From: Labrenzia sp. VG12
GTDB taxonomy: Bacteria > Pseudomonadota > Alphaproteobacteria > Rhizobiales > Stappiaceae
Length of the DNA stretch: 64,000 bases
Assembly (NCBI RefSeq): GCF_002237595.1
Contig: NZ_CP022529.1
Span: 2,666,001-2,730,000 of the forward strand
Direction: 5' to 3'
Numbering within the stretch: position 1 is the first letter of the stretch; every line of letters starts with the position of its first letter. Shown here piece after piece: positions 35,098 to 43,617 of the stretch. The notes beneath the pieces are model-generated. The model had not been told where the DNA came from, ran no database searches, and saw nothing but the letters and a program-made list of their open reading frames with translations. The position numbers and the translations under genes are program-made.

Positions 35098-36198
35098 ATG
35101 CTGTTCAACCGCTCAAAGCCGCGATCCCTGATCGACATCGGCCTGTCGTTTCTCGGCTGGCTGGGCAGCCTTGGTGCACTTGCTGTCTGCCTGATGGGCC
35201 TGGCAGCCTATCTTGCACCCGACTTTTGGCTGGCCGACAATATGAGCTTTTTCCTGCGGCAGTTCCTCGCCGCGGGCCTTGCCGGCATTCTGGGCGGCAC
35301 AATCGGGTTCCTGGTGCGCCACCGGCTGGCCTGGCTCTACCGGATGACCTGGGCGCTGGCCCTTGCGTGCTTCATTGCCCTGGCCGGGTTGACAGGTGCC
35401 CGCACCCTGGCAAACACCAAGCCGGCCGGTCCCCTTGCTGCCGGAGACCAGCCGCTCAAGATCATCTCCATCAACATCGAGCACCTGTTTCTGGGCGACA
35501 AGGTGCTGCAAGGTTTCCTGGAACAGGAAAAGCCGGACATCATCGTCCTGCAGGAAGTGCTCTGGTGGCTTCAGGAACGGCGCTGGGAGCGCCTGGGCCT
35601 GCCCGTCGGCGGCGCCGGACAAAACGGTTTTCCGGACTATCTCAAGGTCGGCGATCTCGGCGGCCTCGTTGTCTATTCCCGTTTTCCCATTCTGAAGGCC
35701 GAAGAACAGGTCATCCAGGGCGAGCTGCCGCCCGGCGCCAATGTCTATTACGACGCCGACCGGGAACTGCTGTCGCTGACACTGGACACCGGCAAGGCCC
35801 CCTTGCATCTCGTGGTCATTCATCCGGACAGTCCGCGCACCGAGGCCCGCTGGCTCAACAAACGCCGGTATTTCGACGCGATCGATGCGCTCCTTGACCG
35901 GTTGAAGGAGGAAAACGGCGACAACATCCTGGCGATCGGCGACTGGAACAGCGCACCCTGGTCCGCCCGGTTCCAGGAGACCCTGACCAGAAACGGGCTG
36001 AAGACCGGCTATCCGGACGGCTGGCCGCAGACCACCCGTTTCTTTTTCGATTATCGTCTGCACTGGATACTCGGTGCACCGGTCGACCAGTTCGCCGTTT
36101 CCAAAGACCTGCAGCTTGTGAACGTCTCTCTCGGCCCGCATATCGGCTCGGACCACTTGCCGCTGATTGTCGAACTGGGCCAGACAAAATCCCGTTAA
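35098..36198 (+). CDS. membrane-anchored EEP (endonuclease/exonuclease/phosphatase) family protein
   Basis: A 366-residue protein with three transmembrane helices in the first 105 residues and a periplasmic or exposed EEP domain after residue 120. Catalytic motifs are complete: SINIEH, VLQEV (Glu), VVIHPDSP (His), IGDWNSAPWS (Asp, Asn) and GSDHLPLI (Asp-His). Relatives hydrolyse phosphodiesters in nucleic acids, sphingolipids or phosphoinositides; the layout matches the YafD/VanX-neighbour-type membrane EEP proteins of unknown substrate. Starts 127 bp after uvrC. Confidence 0.92.
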   Translation: MLFNRSKPRSLIDIGLSFLGWLGSLGALAVCLMGLAAYLAPDFWLADNMSFFLRQFLAAGLAGILGGTIGFLVRHRLAWLYRMTWALALACFIALAGLTGARTLANTKPAGPLAAGDQPLKIISINIEHLFLGDKVLQGFLEQEKPDIIVLQEVLWWLQERRWERLGLPVGGAGQNGFPDYLKVGDLGGLVVYSRFPILKAEEQVIQGELPPGANVYYDADRELLSLTLDTGKAPLHLVVIHPDSPRTEARWLNKRRYFDAIDALLDRLKEENGDNILAIGDWNSAPWSARFQETLTRNGLKTGYPDGWPQTTRFFFDYRLHWILGAPVDQFAVSKDLQLVNVSLGPHIGSDHLPLIVELGQTKSR

Positions 36199-36277
36199 GG
36201 GCGAGTGATTGCCTGTGACTTCAACCTGAAAGTGTTTGAGGCCACGGCCGGATTTTTGAAGACTGCGGGAACCCTTC

Positions 36278-36880
36278 GTGACCGATTCCCATGATCCCCA
36301 GATGGCCAAGCTCTATTTCAACTATTCCACGATGAACGCCGGCAAGTCGACCTTGCTGCTGCAGGCCGCCTACAATTACCAGGAGCGCGGCATGAACACG
36401 TTGCTGATGATCGCCTCCTTCGACGACAGGGCGGGCACAGGCCGCATCGCCTCGCGGATCGGACTGGGGGCCGATGCCGACGTCTTCTCTCCGCAGGACG
36501 ATGTGTTCAACCACATCGAAACCCGCAGCAACGCGGGCAAGATCGATGCTGTTCTGGTCGATGAAGCCCAGTTTCTGACGGAAGCACAGGCCTGGCAACT
36601 TGCCAATGTCGCCGACCAGCTGCGCATTCCGGTCATGTGTTACGGCCTCAGGACGGACTTCCAGGGCAAGCTCTTTCCCGGCAGTGCCGCCCTGCTTGCG
36701 CTTGCCGACAATCTGAAAGAGGTCAAGACCATCTGCTGGTGCGGCCGCAAGGCCACCATGGTCGCCCGCCTGGATGCCGACGGCAACATTGTGGAGGAAG
36801 GCAACCAGGTCGAGATCGGCGGCAACGACAAATATGTCTCGCTGTGCCGCCTTCACTGGAGCAGACGGGAATTGGGATAG
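36278..36880 (+). CDS. tdk: thymidine kinase (type II, TK1-like)
   Basis: A 200-residue type II thymidine kinase that phosphorylates thymidine in the salvage pathway. Visible are the P-loop MNAGKSTLLLQAAYN, the DEAQFL Walker B motif, the lasso region with VMCYGLRTDFQGKLFPGS, and zinc-ribbon Cys residues in TICWCGRKA and SLCRLH. Two starts compete: GTG at 36278 (weak GGGA upstream) and ATG at 36302 (MAKLYFNY, no ribosome binding site); I keep the longer. It lies between the EEP gene and a small unknown gene on the same strand. Confidence 0.95.
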   Translation: MTDSHDPQMAKLYFNYSTMNAGKSTLLLQAAYNYQERGMNTLLMIASFDDRAGTGRIASRIGLGADADVFSPQDDVFNHIETRSNAGKIDAVLVDEAQFLTEAQAWQLANVADQLRIPVMCYGLRTDFQGKLFPGSAALLALADNLKEVKTICWCGRKATMVARLDADGNIVEEGNQVEIGGNDKYVSLCRLHWSRRELG

Positions 36881-37046
36881 GTCAGGCTTGAGACCAACGC
36901 AGTCCCCAACGATTTCGGACCGGCAAGCCAAGAAAGCTCAACACCATAAAAGAGGCGCAGTATTTGCGCGGCCCCTAACTTTTCTTCACTTGCGCCGAGC
37001 TTCCGGAGGACATTTACTCAAAACCTTTTAATGAGACTGAAAGCCC

Positions 37047-37379
37047 ATGTCCGATTTTGAACCGCTTGCCCATGAAACGCCGCTGGAATTTGTCGAACGT
37101 GCCGACTCCATGGGAATTTCGGAGGCGTCGATCAATGCCGCTTTGAAAGAGCACTACGGCTTGGTCGAAGACGGAGAAGTCAAGGCGCTCAAACTGAAGT
37201 CGCGTGTCTTCTGGCAAGAGCTTTTTCTCGATCATGTCAAAAACCTCCACGAGCGGGGTGGTTCCAGATATGCGGCGGTCCGGTTCATCGAGCGAAAAAA
37301 TGGCACCGCCGGCCAGCCCAAGCTGACGGCGCAACAGATTGACGACCTTGTTGATGGCGTGGGTGCGTGGCAGCGATAG
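37047..37379 (+). CDS. conserved small protein of unknown function
   Basis: A 110-residue soluble, slightly acidic protein, mostly predicted helical (PLEFVERADSMGISEASINAALKEHYG, then KSRVFWQELFLDHVKNLHERGG) with a final LTAQQIDDLVDGVGAWQR. No recognised family or motif. Codon use is like its neighbours. It has a modest ribosome binding site (GAGACTGAAAG) and stands alone between tdk and hlyU. Confidence 0.65.
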   Translation: MSDFEPLAHETPLEFVERADSMGISEASINAALKEHYGLVEDGEVKALKLKSRVFWQELFLDHVKNLHERGGSRYAAVRFIERKNGTAGQPKLTAQQIDDLVDGVGAWQR

Positions 37380-37570
37380 ACTATGGGAACGGGGCGGTCC
37401 CAGATGTGTCTTCGGATCGAAGCGCGTTTACAGAAGATCGCCCCTTCACGGCCGCGACCATGCGGGCACAATCATCTGCGCGCCTGTCAGACACGACAGA
37501 GGCACCTCTCCCCCTTGAAGCCCCCCGCCGTGCCGCCTAAAAGAAGACAAACACCAGATTGAGGCTCTAG

Positions 37571-37861
37571 ATGCTCGGCAAGATGTTCAAATCCCTGTTT
37601 TCGTCCTCAGGCGAAGGCGGCAAGGGTAAATCGAAGGTGCAGACCGTGGACTATGACGGTTTCCTGATTGTCGCCGAACCCCAGCAGAACCAGGGCCAAT
37701 GGCAGGTCTCCGGGCGTATCGAGAAGCAGGATGGCGAGACGACCAAGGTGCACACCTTCATCCGGGCGGATACGCTGCCGGACGAGGAGGCAGCTGCAAA
37801 CGAGATGATCCGCAAGGCCAAAATGATGATTGACCAGATGGGCGAGAGCATATTCGATTGA
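37571..37861 (+). CDS. HlyU family protein
   Basis: A 96-residue member of the HlyU (PF10115) family. The typical motif is VDYDGFLIVAEPQQNQGQWQVSGRIEK, followed by THTFIRADTLPDEEAA-like sequence (VHTFIRADTLPDEEAAANEMIRKAK). The name comes from Vibrio HlyU, but the alphaproteobacterial proteins lack an obvious DNA-binding helix-turn-helix, so a regulatory role should not be assumed. GAGG upstream of the ATG. It precedes pgsA by 61 bp and probably shares its transcript. Confidence 0.88.
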   Translation: MLGKMFKSLFSSSGEGGKGKSKVQTVDYDGFLIVAEPQQNQGQWQVSGRIEKQDGETTKVHTFIRADTLPDEEAAANEMIRKAKMMIDQMGESIFD

Positions 37862-37922
37862 CGCAGGGCGGTCCGACCGGCCAAGGCCTGGCCCATCTGC
37901 CTTCCGCAATCTGAAAGCCGAC

Positions 37923-38495
37923 ATGAAACGCAATATTGTTCTGAGCCTGCCCAATCTCCTGACCTACGGGCGCATTCTGGCCGTCCCGGCTGTTGCCTTC
38001 TGTTTTTATTTCGAAGGCACCACGCCGCGCTGGATCGCGCTTGCCCTGTTCGTCGTTGCGGCCATCACCGACTTCTTCGACGGCTATCTGGCCCGCGCCT
38101 GGCAGCAGCAATCCGCGCTTGGCCGCATGCTTGATCCGATTGCCGACAAGTTGCTGGTCTCCGTCAGCCTGCTGATGCTGGCCGGCGACGGCACGATCGG
38201 CGGCTGGTCGATGATCGCGGCGATCATCATACTGTGCCGTGAAATCCTGGTCTCCGGCCTCAGGGAGTTTCTGGCCGAACTCCAGGTCAGCGTGCCGGTG
38301 ACCCAGCTGGCCAAATGGAAAACCACGGTCCAGCTGGTCGCCATCGCCTTTCTGCTCGCAGGTCCGGCCGGCGACACGGTGTTTCCATATACGACCGACA
38401 TGGGACTGGTCTCGCTTTGGCTCGCCGCCTTGCTGACCCTATATACGGGATACGACTATTTCCGCGCCGGCATCGGTCATCTGATCACCGAGTGA
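37923..38495 (+). CDS. pgsA: CDP-diacylglycerol-glycerol-3-phosphate 3-phosphatidyltransferase
   Basis: A 190-residue inner-membrane enzyme that makes phosphatidylglycerol phosphate from CDP-diacylglycerol and glycerol 3-phosphate. The CDP-alcohol phosphotransferase signature (D-x2-D-G-x2-A-R-x8-G-x3-D-x3-D) is visible as TDFFDGYLARAW...LGRMLDPIADKLL. Five to six helices. The start MKRNIVLSLPNLLTYGR is the family norm. It heads the conserved pgsA-moaD-moaE block. Confidence 0.96.
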   Translation: MKRNIVLSLPNLLTYGRILAVPAVAFCFYFEGTTPRWIALALFVVAAITDFFDGYLARAWQQQSALGRMLDPIADKLLVSVSLLMLAGDGTIGGWSMIAAIIILCREILVSGLREFLAELQVSVPVTQLAKWKTTVQLVAIAFLLAGPAGDTVFPYTTDMGLVSLWLAALLTLYTGYDYFRAGIGHLITE

Positions 38496-38522
38496 CCGGC
38501 CGTTCAAAGCTTGAGGGGCGCC

Positions 38523-38774
38523 ATGAACATCCGTTATTTTGCCTGGGTCCGCGAACGGGTGGGTCTTGAGGAAGAAGAGATCGACCTGCCTGCGTCTGTC
38601 AGCACGGTTGCCGACCTGATCACGCATCTGAAATCGCTCGATGAAAATCATGCTGCGGCCTTTGAAGAAGAGGACGCGATACGGGTTGCGCTCGACCAGG
38701 AGCATGTCGAAACCGATGCGGCGCTCGAAGGTGCCCGGGAAGTGGCCTTCTTTCCGCCGATGACGGGTGGGTAG
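38523..38774 (+). CDS. moaD: molybdopterin synthase small subunit (sulfur carrier)
   Basis: An 83-residue ubiquitin-fold protein that, as a C-terminal thiocarboxylate, donates sulfur to precursor Z in molybdopterin synthesis. It ends in the obligatory Gly-Gly (FFPPMTGG). IRYFAWVRERVGLEEEEIDLP is the typical start. It is 27 bp after pgsA and 4 bp before moaE, in one operon. Length is normal. Confidence 0.95.
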   Translation: MNIRYFAWVRERVGLEEEEIDLPASVSTVADLITHLKSLDENHAAAFEEEDAIRVALDQEHVETDAALEGAREVAFFPPMTGG

Positions 38775-38778
38775 TGCC

Positions 38779-39240
38779 ATGCCTGTAGTTCCGCTTGTTC
38801 GCGTCCAGGCAGACGATTTCGACGCCGCGACCGAGGCCACCCGATTGACCGCGGGCCGCAAGGATGTCGGTGCCCTGGTGACATTCACCGGCCTTTGCCG
38901 CGACGAGGCCGGAACGCTGGAAGCCCTCGAACTGGAGCATTACCCCGGCATGGCCGAGGCCGAGCTGACAAGGATCGCCAGGGAGGCCGCCGATCGATGG
39001 CCCCTGACCGGCCTGACGGTGGTTCATCGCTTCGGCAAGATACCGCCTGGCGAGAATATCGTTCTGGTCATTGCCGCCTCGGCTCATCGCAGGGCCGCGT
39101 TCGAAGCAGCCGATTTCCTGATGGATTACCTCAAGACCCGCGCGCCGTTCTGGAAAAAGGAGCATCTTTCGACAGGCGGCAGCAGCAACTGGGTCGAAGC
39201 AAAGGCCACCGACGACAAGGACGCCGCGCGCTGGACCTGA
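38779..39240 (+). CDS. moaE: molybdopterin synthase catalytic subunit
   Basis: A 153-residue MoaE. It contains VGALVTFTGLCRDE, LELEHYPGMAEAEL, HRFGKIPPGENIVLVIAASAHRRAAFEAADFLMDYLKTRAPFWKKE, in which the two Lys of FWKKE and the preceding Arg pair form the active site with MoaD. It completes molybdopterin synthase for the molybdenum cofactor. The ATG lies 4 bp after the moaD stop, so the two are coupled. Confidence 0.96.
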   Translation: MPVVPLVRVQADDFDAATEATRLTAGRKDVGALVTFTGLCRDEAGTLEALELEHYPGMAEAELTRIAREAADRWPLTGLTVVHRFGKIPPGENIVLVIAASAHRRAAFEAADFLMDYLKTRAPFWKKEHLSTGGSSNWVEAKATDDKDAARWT

Positions 39241-39258
39241 GCCACATAAGCTCCTAAG

Positions 39259-40659
39259 GTGACCCGTCTTTTGGCTTTGAGCCGCAGGTTTACTCTACAT
39301 AACGTTCCCGGGCCCACACCCGCCCGCGCGTACGAACTGGTCCCGACCTTGAAACACGACAGTGCCTCTTCCGAACCGGCAGCCAAGACGGCTGCTGCAA
39401 GCCGCTCCGCTTCCGCCGACAACAGCGAAGTTCTGCGCGAGCCCGGCATTCCCTTTGCAGAATTTGTCACCATCATCGCCATGATCATGGCGCTCAACGC
39501 CATGGCCATCGACGTCATGCTGCCCGCTCTGCCGGCCATTGGCGATGCCCTCAACATCGTGGAAGAAAACAACCGCCAGCTGGTCCTGCTGTCCTATCTG
39601 GTCGGTTTTGGCGGCGCCCAGTTTTTCTTCGGCCCAGTGTCGGATGCTCTTGGCCGACGCCGCATTCTGGTCGGTGGCCTTGCGGTGTACAGTCTCGCCA
39701 GCGTCGCGGCGATCTTCGCCTCCGACCTCACGGTGTTGTTGATCGCCCGCGTTCTCCAAGGGATCGGCTGCGCCGCTGCGCGGGTCGCGGTCCTCTCGGT
39801 CGTGCGCGATTGCTACACGGGCCGGCGCATGGGTCGGGTGATGTCGTTGGTGATGATGGTGTTCATGGCTGTTCCGGTTGTTGCACCGGCCATCGGTCAG
39901 GCGGTGTTGCTGGTCGCCGGCTGGCCCTGGATCTTCGCATTGCTACTGTTGTCCGGCCTTGCCATGTTGGTCTGGTCGGCGCTGCGCATGCCGGAAACCC
40001 TTGACCAGGACAAACGGCAACCGATTGTCGTCTCCAAAGTGATCGACGCCTACAAAACGGCCCTCGCCACGCGCGCCTGCCTTGGCTATGCGGTCGGCAC
40101 TGCGTTCATTTTCGGCGGACTGTTCTCGTTTCTTGCGATGTCACAACAGATTTTTGTCGACGTCTTTCACCTCGGGACGCTGTTTCCGGCCGTCTTTGCA
40201 GCGATCGCAACAACCATGGCCGTTGCGTCTTTCTCCAACGCCCAACTTGTGGAAGCCATGGGTATGCGCCGCCTCTCACATGGGGCTGCGGTTGTTTACA
40301 CCGGCCTTGGTTTCATAGTCTGGTTGTTGCCCGCACTAGGCATCGAGAATTTCTGGCTGTTCCTGATCCTGACCACCGCAATCATGACCAGCTTCGGTTT
40401 CCTGGGTGCCAACTTCAACGCAATGGCCCTGGAACCGCTTGGAGCCATCGCAGGGACCGCAGCAGGCGTCCTTGGTACCATCTCCACCCTAGGCGGCGCT
40501 CTTCTGGGCTATGTCATGGGGCAGCTCTTTGACGGCACCACGCAGCCGCTGGGTCTGGCCTTTTTTGTCTACGGCCTGGCCGCCATCGGCTGCATCCTCT
40601 ATGCAGAACGCGGCCGCATGTTTCACGCGCTGCATGATACGCAAACGGCCAGCGACTGA
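39259..40659 (+). CDS. Bcr/CflA-type MFS multidrug efflux transporter
   Basis: A 466-residue, 12-helix major facilitator. It carries the family traits MALNAMAIDVMLPALPAIG in helix 1, FFFGPVSDALGRRRILVGG (MFS motif A) after helix 2, and VLQGIGCAAARVAVLSVVRD (motif C-like region). An N-terminal cytoplasmic tail of about 60 residues, rich in Ala and Ser, precedes helix 1, so a later internal start is possible. Begins GTG 18 bp after moaE. Exports drugs or metabolites by proton antiport; substrate unknown. Convergent with the oxidoreductase gene (26-bp gap). Confidence 0.93.
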   Translation: MTRLLALSRRFTLHNVPGPTPARAYELVPTLKHDSASSEPAAKTAAASRSASADNSEVLREPGIPFAEFVTIIAMIMALNAMAIDVMLPALPAIGDALNIVEENNRQLVLLSYLVGFGGAQFFFGPVSDALGRRRILVGGLAVYSLASVAAIFASDLTVLLIARVLQGIGCAAARVAVLSVVRDCYTGRRMGRVMSLVMMVFMAVPVVAPAIGQAVLLVAGWPWIFALLLLSGLAMLVWSALRMPETLDQDKRQPIVVSKVIDAYKTALATRACLGYAVGTAFIFGGLFSFLAMSQQIFVDVFHLGTLFPAVFAAIATTMAVASFSNAQLVEAMGMRRLSHGAAVVYTGLGFIVWLLPALGIENFWLFLILTTAIMTSFGFLGANFNAMALEPLGAIAGTAAGVLGTISTLGGALLGYVMGQLFDGTTQPLGLAFFVYGLAAIGCILYAERGRMFHALHDTQTASD

Positions 40660-40685
40660 AGACGGGAGGCAAACCGTTTCTGCGG

Positions 40686-41768
40686 TCAGACCTGTTGCGC
40701 GACCTCGATCCCGATCTTGCCGACAAAGGATTTGGCCAGAAAGGCCTCCTGCGCCGCCCGCAACTCGCGCAGCGGATAGGTCGCGGAAACGACCGGGCGG
40801 ATCTCTCCCGCCTCGATGTAGCTCACCAGGTCCGTGAACACCTTTGCCGGTTGATAGGTGCTGCCCAGCAGCGACAGGTCTCTCAGGTAAAGCGTGCGCA
40901 GATCGAGTTCCACGATCGGGCCGGCAATCGCCCCGGAGGTGACATAGCGGCCACCGTTGCGCAGCGTCCCGATGAGTTCCGGCCAACGCGGACCGCCCAC
41001 AAGGTCCAGCACCACATCAAAGGCACTTTCAGGCAGTGCCTCGTCGCGTCCCAGGATATCGGCGGCACCCAGTGACCGCAGCTCAGCCGCCTTGGACGGG
41101 CTGGTCATCGCGGTGACATGCGCGCCCCGGCGCCTGGCAAGCTGGATGGCGGCGGAGCCGACACCACCGGAGGCCCCTGTGATCAGCACCTTTTCCGCCC
41201 CGAGGCCGCAACGCTGGATCATGCCCTCCGCCGTTGAGAAGGCACAAGGAAACGTCGCCAGTTCCAGGTCGGTGAGATCGGAATTGACGGCAATCGTGTC
41301 ATCGGAAGGTGCAGTCGTGAATTCGGCAAACCCGCCGTCGCGTTCAGAGCCGAAAGTCCGGACAGTCATCCCATTTGCGCCATCGTCAATCGGCCGCATC
41401 GGACGCACAAGCACACGCTCTCCGATCCTGGAAGGATCAACCCCCGCTCCAACAGCGACAATCTCTCCACAGCAATCGGCGCCCTGAATGCGCGGAAATG
41501 CCAGCGCTTCACCGGACCAGCTGCCCTCGGCACCTTCTCCCGCAGCATAGCCCTCCGCTGCTCCTGAAGACGTGTCCCCCCGGACCTTCGGCGAGTACCA
41601 GCCTGTCCGTGTGTTGACGTCGGTGTTGTTCACCGCCGCCGCACCGACACGGATCAGCACCTCACCGGGTCCGGCGACCGGAACCGGCAGATCAGTGCGC
41701 CACAGCAGCTTGTCCAACCCGCCGTGTCCGGTCAGAACCATGCCGCTCATCGTGTCGGGGCGTGTCAT
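40686..41768 (-). CDS. zinc-independent MDR oxidoreductase (quinone-oxidoreductase-like)
   Basis: A 360-residue medium-chain dehydrogenase/reductase. N-terminal GroES-like domain (GPGEVLIRVGAAAVNNTDVNTRTGWY) and a Rossmann domain with LITGASGGVGSAAIQLARRRGA (NADPH-binding). The GHE and Cys ligands of zinc alcohol dehydrogenases are absent (DCCGEIVAVG instead), as in QOR-type enzymes. Likely reduces enones or quinones. Divergent from a tetR gene; the two palindromic sites in the 65-bp gap suggest repression by that TetR, with induction by a reactive or aromatic compound. Confidence 0.92.
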   Translation of the reverse strand: MTRPDTMSGMVLTGHGGLDKLLWRTDLPVPVAGPGEVLIRVGAAAVNNTDVNTRTGWYSPKVRGDTSSGAAEGYAAGEGAEGSWSGEALAFPRIQGADCCGEIVAVGAGVDPSRIGERVLVRPMRPIDDGANGMTVRTFGSERDGGFAEFTTAPSDDTIAVNSDLTDLELATFPCAFSTAEGMIQRCGLGAEKVLITGASGGVGSAAIQLARRRGAHVTAMTSPSKAAELRSLGAADILGRDEALPESAFDVVLDLVGGPRWPELIGTLRNGGRYVTSGAIAGPIVELDLRTLYLRDLSLLGSTYQPAKVFTDLVSYIEAGEIRPVVSATYPLRELRAAQEAFLAKSFVGKIGIEVAQQV

Positions 41769-41779
41769 GAGAACTCCAT

Positions 41780-41797
41780 GTAGAATGATCTTTCTAC
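41780..41797. promoter_or_regulatory. TetR operator 1
   Basis: An 18-bp near-perfect palindrome, GTAGAATGATCTTTCTAC, 12 bp upstream of the oxidoreductase start. It shares the consensus GTAGAA-n-GATC-n-TTCTAC with the site at 41806. Confidence 0.75.
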
Positions 41798-41805
41798 TTG
41801 CCCAT

Positions 41806-41823
41806 GTAGAACGATCATTCTAC
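41806..41823. promoter_or_regulatory. TetR operator 2
   Basis: An 18-bp near-perfect palindrome, GTAGAACGATCATTCTAC, 10 bp upstream of the TetR start codon. Centre-to-centre distance to operator 1 is 26 bp, so both may be bound on nearby helix faces. Confidence 0.75.
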
Positions 41824-41833
41824 ATAGTCAAGC

Positions 41834-42379
41834 ATGTCGGATACGAGGACCAGAATTGCTGCCGGGCTGGAACGGGCATTCGCCGAACACGGCTTTGCCG
41901 CGCCAAGCGTCGGCGATCTGCGGGACGCTGCTGGTGTCAGTCTGCGCACGCTCTACAAATACGCCCCGTCCCGGGAAGAGATGGTCCATGCCGCACTCGA
42001 ACACCGGCACCAGCGTTATCTGGAAAAGGTCTTTGGGGACTTGCCTGAAGCAGGCGACGACGCCCTTGCCGAGATCTTCGACCGGATCGGCGCCTGGATG
42101 GGAACGGAAAGCGCAAGGGGGTGCCTGTTCCACGCAGCGGTCGCCGCCGCCCCCCAGGACAAACGCCTGATCGCGCTGCTGCAGGAACACAAGGGCGAAG
42201 TCGCGCAACTGGCGGCAAAGTCAGGTGGACTGGAAGGCAGGGAAGTCGAGCTGATGCTCATTCTGGAAGGCCTGACCCAGACCTGGCCGCTGCACGGCAG
42301 CCATGCGATCGCCTCAGCAAACAGGATGTCGACGGCGTTGAGACAGGCGCCCCTGCCGCCAACCCTATCGGCGGCCTGA
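41834..42379 (+). CDS. TetR/AcrR family transcriptional regulator
   Basis: A 181-residue TetR-type repressor. The N-terminal helix-turn-helix is clear (GLERAFAEHGFAAPSVGDLRDAAGVSLRTLYKYAPSREEMVHAALEHRHQRYL); the C-terminal ligand domain is variable. Divergently transcribed from the oxidoreductase at 40686-41768, with two palindromic operators between them, so it most likely represses both genes and responds to a substrate of that enzyme. No ribosome binding site is obvious; translation may be weak, which is common for self-repressed regulators. Confidence 0.93.
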   Translation: MSDTRTRIAAGLERAFAEHGFAAPSVGDLRDAAGVSLRTLYKYAPSREEMVHAALEHRHQRYLEKVFGDLPEAGDDALAEIFDRIGAWMGTESARGCLFHAAVAAAPQDKRLIALLQEHKGEVAQLAAKSGGLEGREVELMLILEGLTQTWPLHGSHAIASANRMSTALRQAPLPPTLSAA

Positions 42380-42424
42380 AGTCAGATCGCTAACGGGCGG
42401 AAACCGCCGTCTTGGCACAAGAAA

Positions 42425-42442
42425 GGCGGGCCTGAGCCCGCC
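42425..42442 (-). terminator. terminator of ilvE
   Basis: Perfect 7-bp stem GGCGGGC / GCCCGCC with a 4-base loop. On the minus strand it is followed by TTTCTTGTG, starting 28 bp after the ilvE stop. Confidence 0.8.
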
Positions 42443-42470
42443 TAGATTTGATAAGTGTGTCTGACTCGAC

Positions 42471-43373
42471 CTATCCAGCAGCTGCCTGCAAGGCCGGTGC
42501 GTTCGGCCGCACGGCCGCATCATAATCTTCCATCAGCGTCTTGATGATCTCACCGACTTCGAAGGTATTGCCGGCGATTTCAGAAACCGGTGTAACCTCT
42601 GCCGCTGTTCCTGTCACGAAGCACTGCTCGAAACCGGCAAGCTCCTCCGGCAGGATGGTGCGTTCGATCACTTCGATGCCCCTGTCCCTTGCAAGACCGA
42701 TCACGGTCCGCCGCGTGATGCCGTCCAGGAAACAGTCAGGTGTCGGCGTGTGGATCTTGCCGTCCTGAATGAAGAAGACGTTGGCACCGGTCGCTTCCGC
42801 AACATGGCCGCGCCAGTCCAGCATCAGGGCATCCGTGTAACCCTTTGCTTCTGCCGCATGTTTGGAAATGGTGCAGATCATGTAGAGACCTGCGGCCTTG
42901 GCCTTGTAAGGAGCGGTTTGCGGATCCGGCCGGCGGTAGTCCGCCATGTCCAGCCGGATGCCTTTCAGCCGCTCTTCCGGTTTGAAGTAGCTCGGCCACT
43001 CCCAGGCAGCGATCGCAAGATGGATCGTGTTCTTCTGGGCCGAGATGCCCATCATTTCACTGCCGCGCCAGGCCACCGGCCGGATATAGGCGTCCGTGAG
43101 GTTCATGCGCGCCAGGGTTTCTTCCTTGGCCGCGTTGATCTGTTCGGCAGTCCAGGGAATGTCGAAACCGAGCATCTTGCCGGAGGCCAGCAAGCGTTCG
43201 GTGTGTTCTTCGGACTTGAAGATGCGGCCTCCATAGGCCCGCTCACCTTCAAAGACACTGCTGCCATAGTGGAGCCCGTGGCTCAGCACATGCAGTTTCG
43301 CTTCCGACCAGGGCACGAAATTTCCATCGTACCAGATGTCGCCACTCAGCTGGTCAAAAGGCGTTCCAGCCAT
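42471..43373 (-). CDS. ilvE: branched-chain amino acid aminotransferase
   Basis: A 300-residue fold-type IV PLP enzyme that transaminates leucine, isoleucine and valine. Family segments: DIWYDGNFVPWSEAKLHVLSHGLHYGSSVFEGERAY, RPVAWRG, the PLP-lysine region APYKAKAAGLYMICTISKHAAEAKGYTDALMLD with KAKAAG, and GITRRTVIGLARDRG. A good GGGAGATAAAAA site precedes the ATG. Divergent from the petP-petR-kinase operon, an arrangement I recall from other alphaproteobacteria. Confidence 0.96.
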   Translation of the reverse strand: MAGTPFDQLSGDIWYDGNFVPWSEAKLHVLSHGLHYGSSVFEGERAYGGRIFKSEEHTERLLASGKMLGFDIPWTAEQINAAKEETLARMNLTDAYIRPVAWRGSEMMGISAQKNTIHLAIAAWEWPSYFKPEERLKGIRLDMADYRRPDPQTAPYKAKAAGLYMICTISKHAAEAKGYTDALMLDWRGHVAEATGANVFFIQDGKIHTPTPDCFLDGITRRTVIGLARDRGIEVIERTILPEELAGFEQCFVTGTAAEVTPVSEIAGNTFEVGEIIKTLMEDYDAAVRPNAPALQAAAG

Positions 43374-43484
43374 TTTTTATCTCCCGCACGCTCTTTCAGC
43401 GTGTTTTCTCTTTAGATCACAGAGGCAAATGACGCCAAAGACTTGCGCCTCTTTCACCACTGTATTTTTTGCACAGCACGCAAA

Positions 43485-43502
43485 CTATCGGTATCCTGAT
43501 AG
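43485..43502. promoter_or_regulatory. candidate MarR box upstream of petP
   Basis: An 18-bp inverted repeat, CTATC-N8-GATAG, with partial symmetry in the centre (CTATCGGTATCCTGATAG), between ilvE and the MarR gene. MarR proteins typically bind palindromes of about this length. Confidence 0.35.
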
Positions 43503-43617
43503 CCGCCACGATCCTGAACGGATTCGTTTAACATCTGATGCTCTATACGGCATCAAAACGACCGATCATTTCGTACGCAGCCATATAGAAGTAACAATCG
43601 ACCAGAATTAAGTCAAT

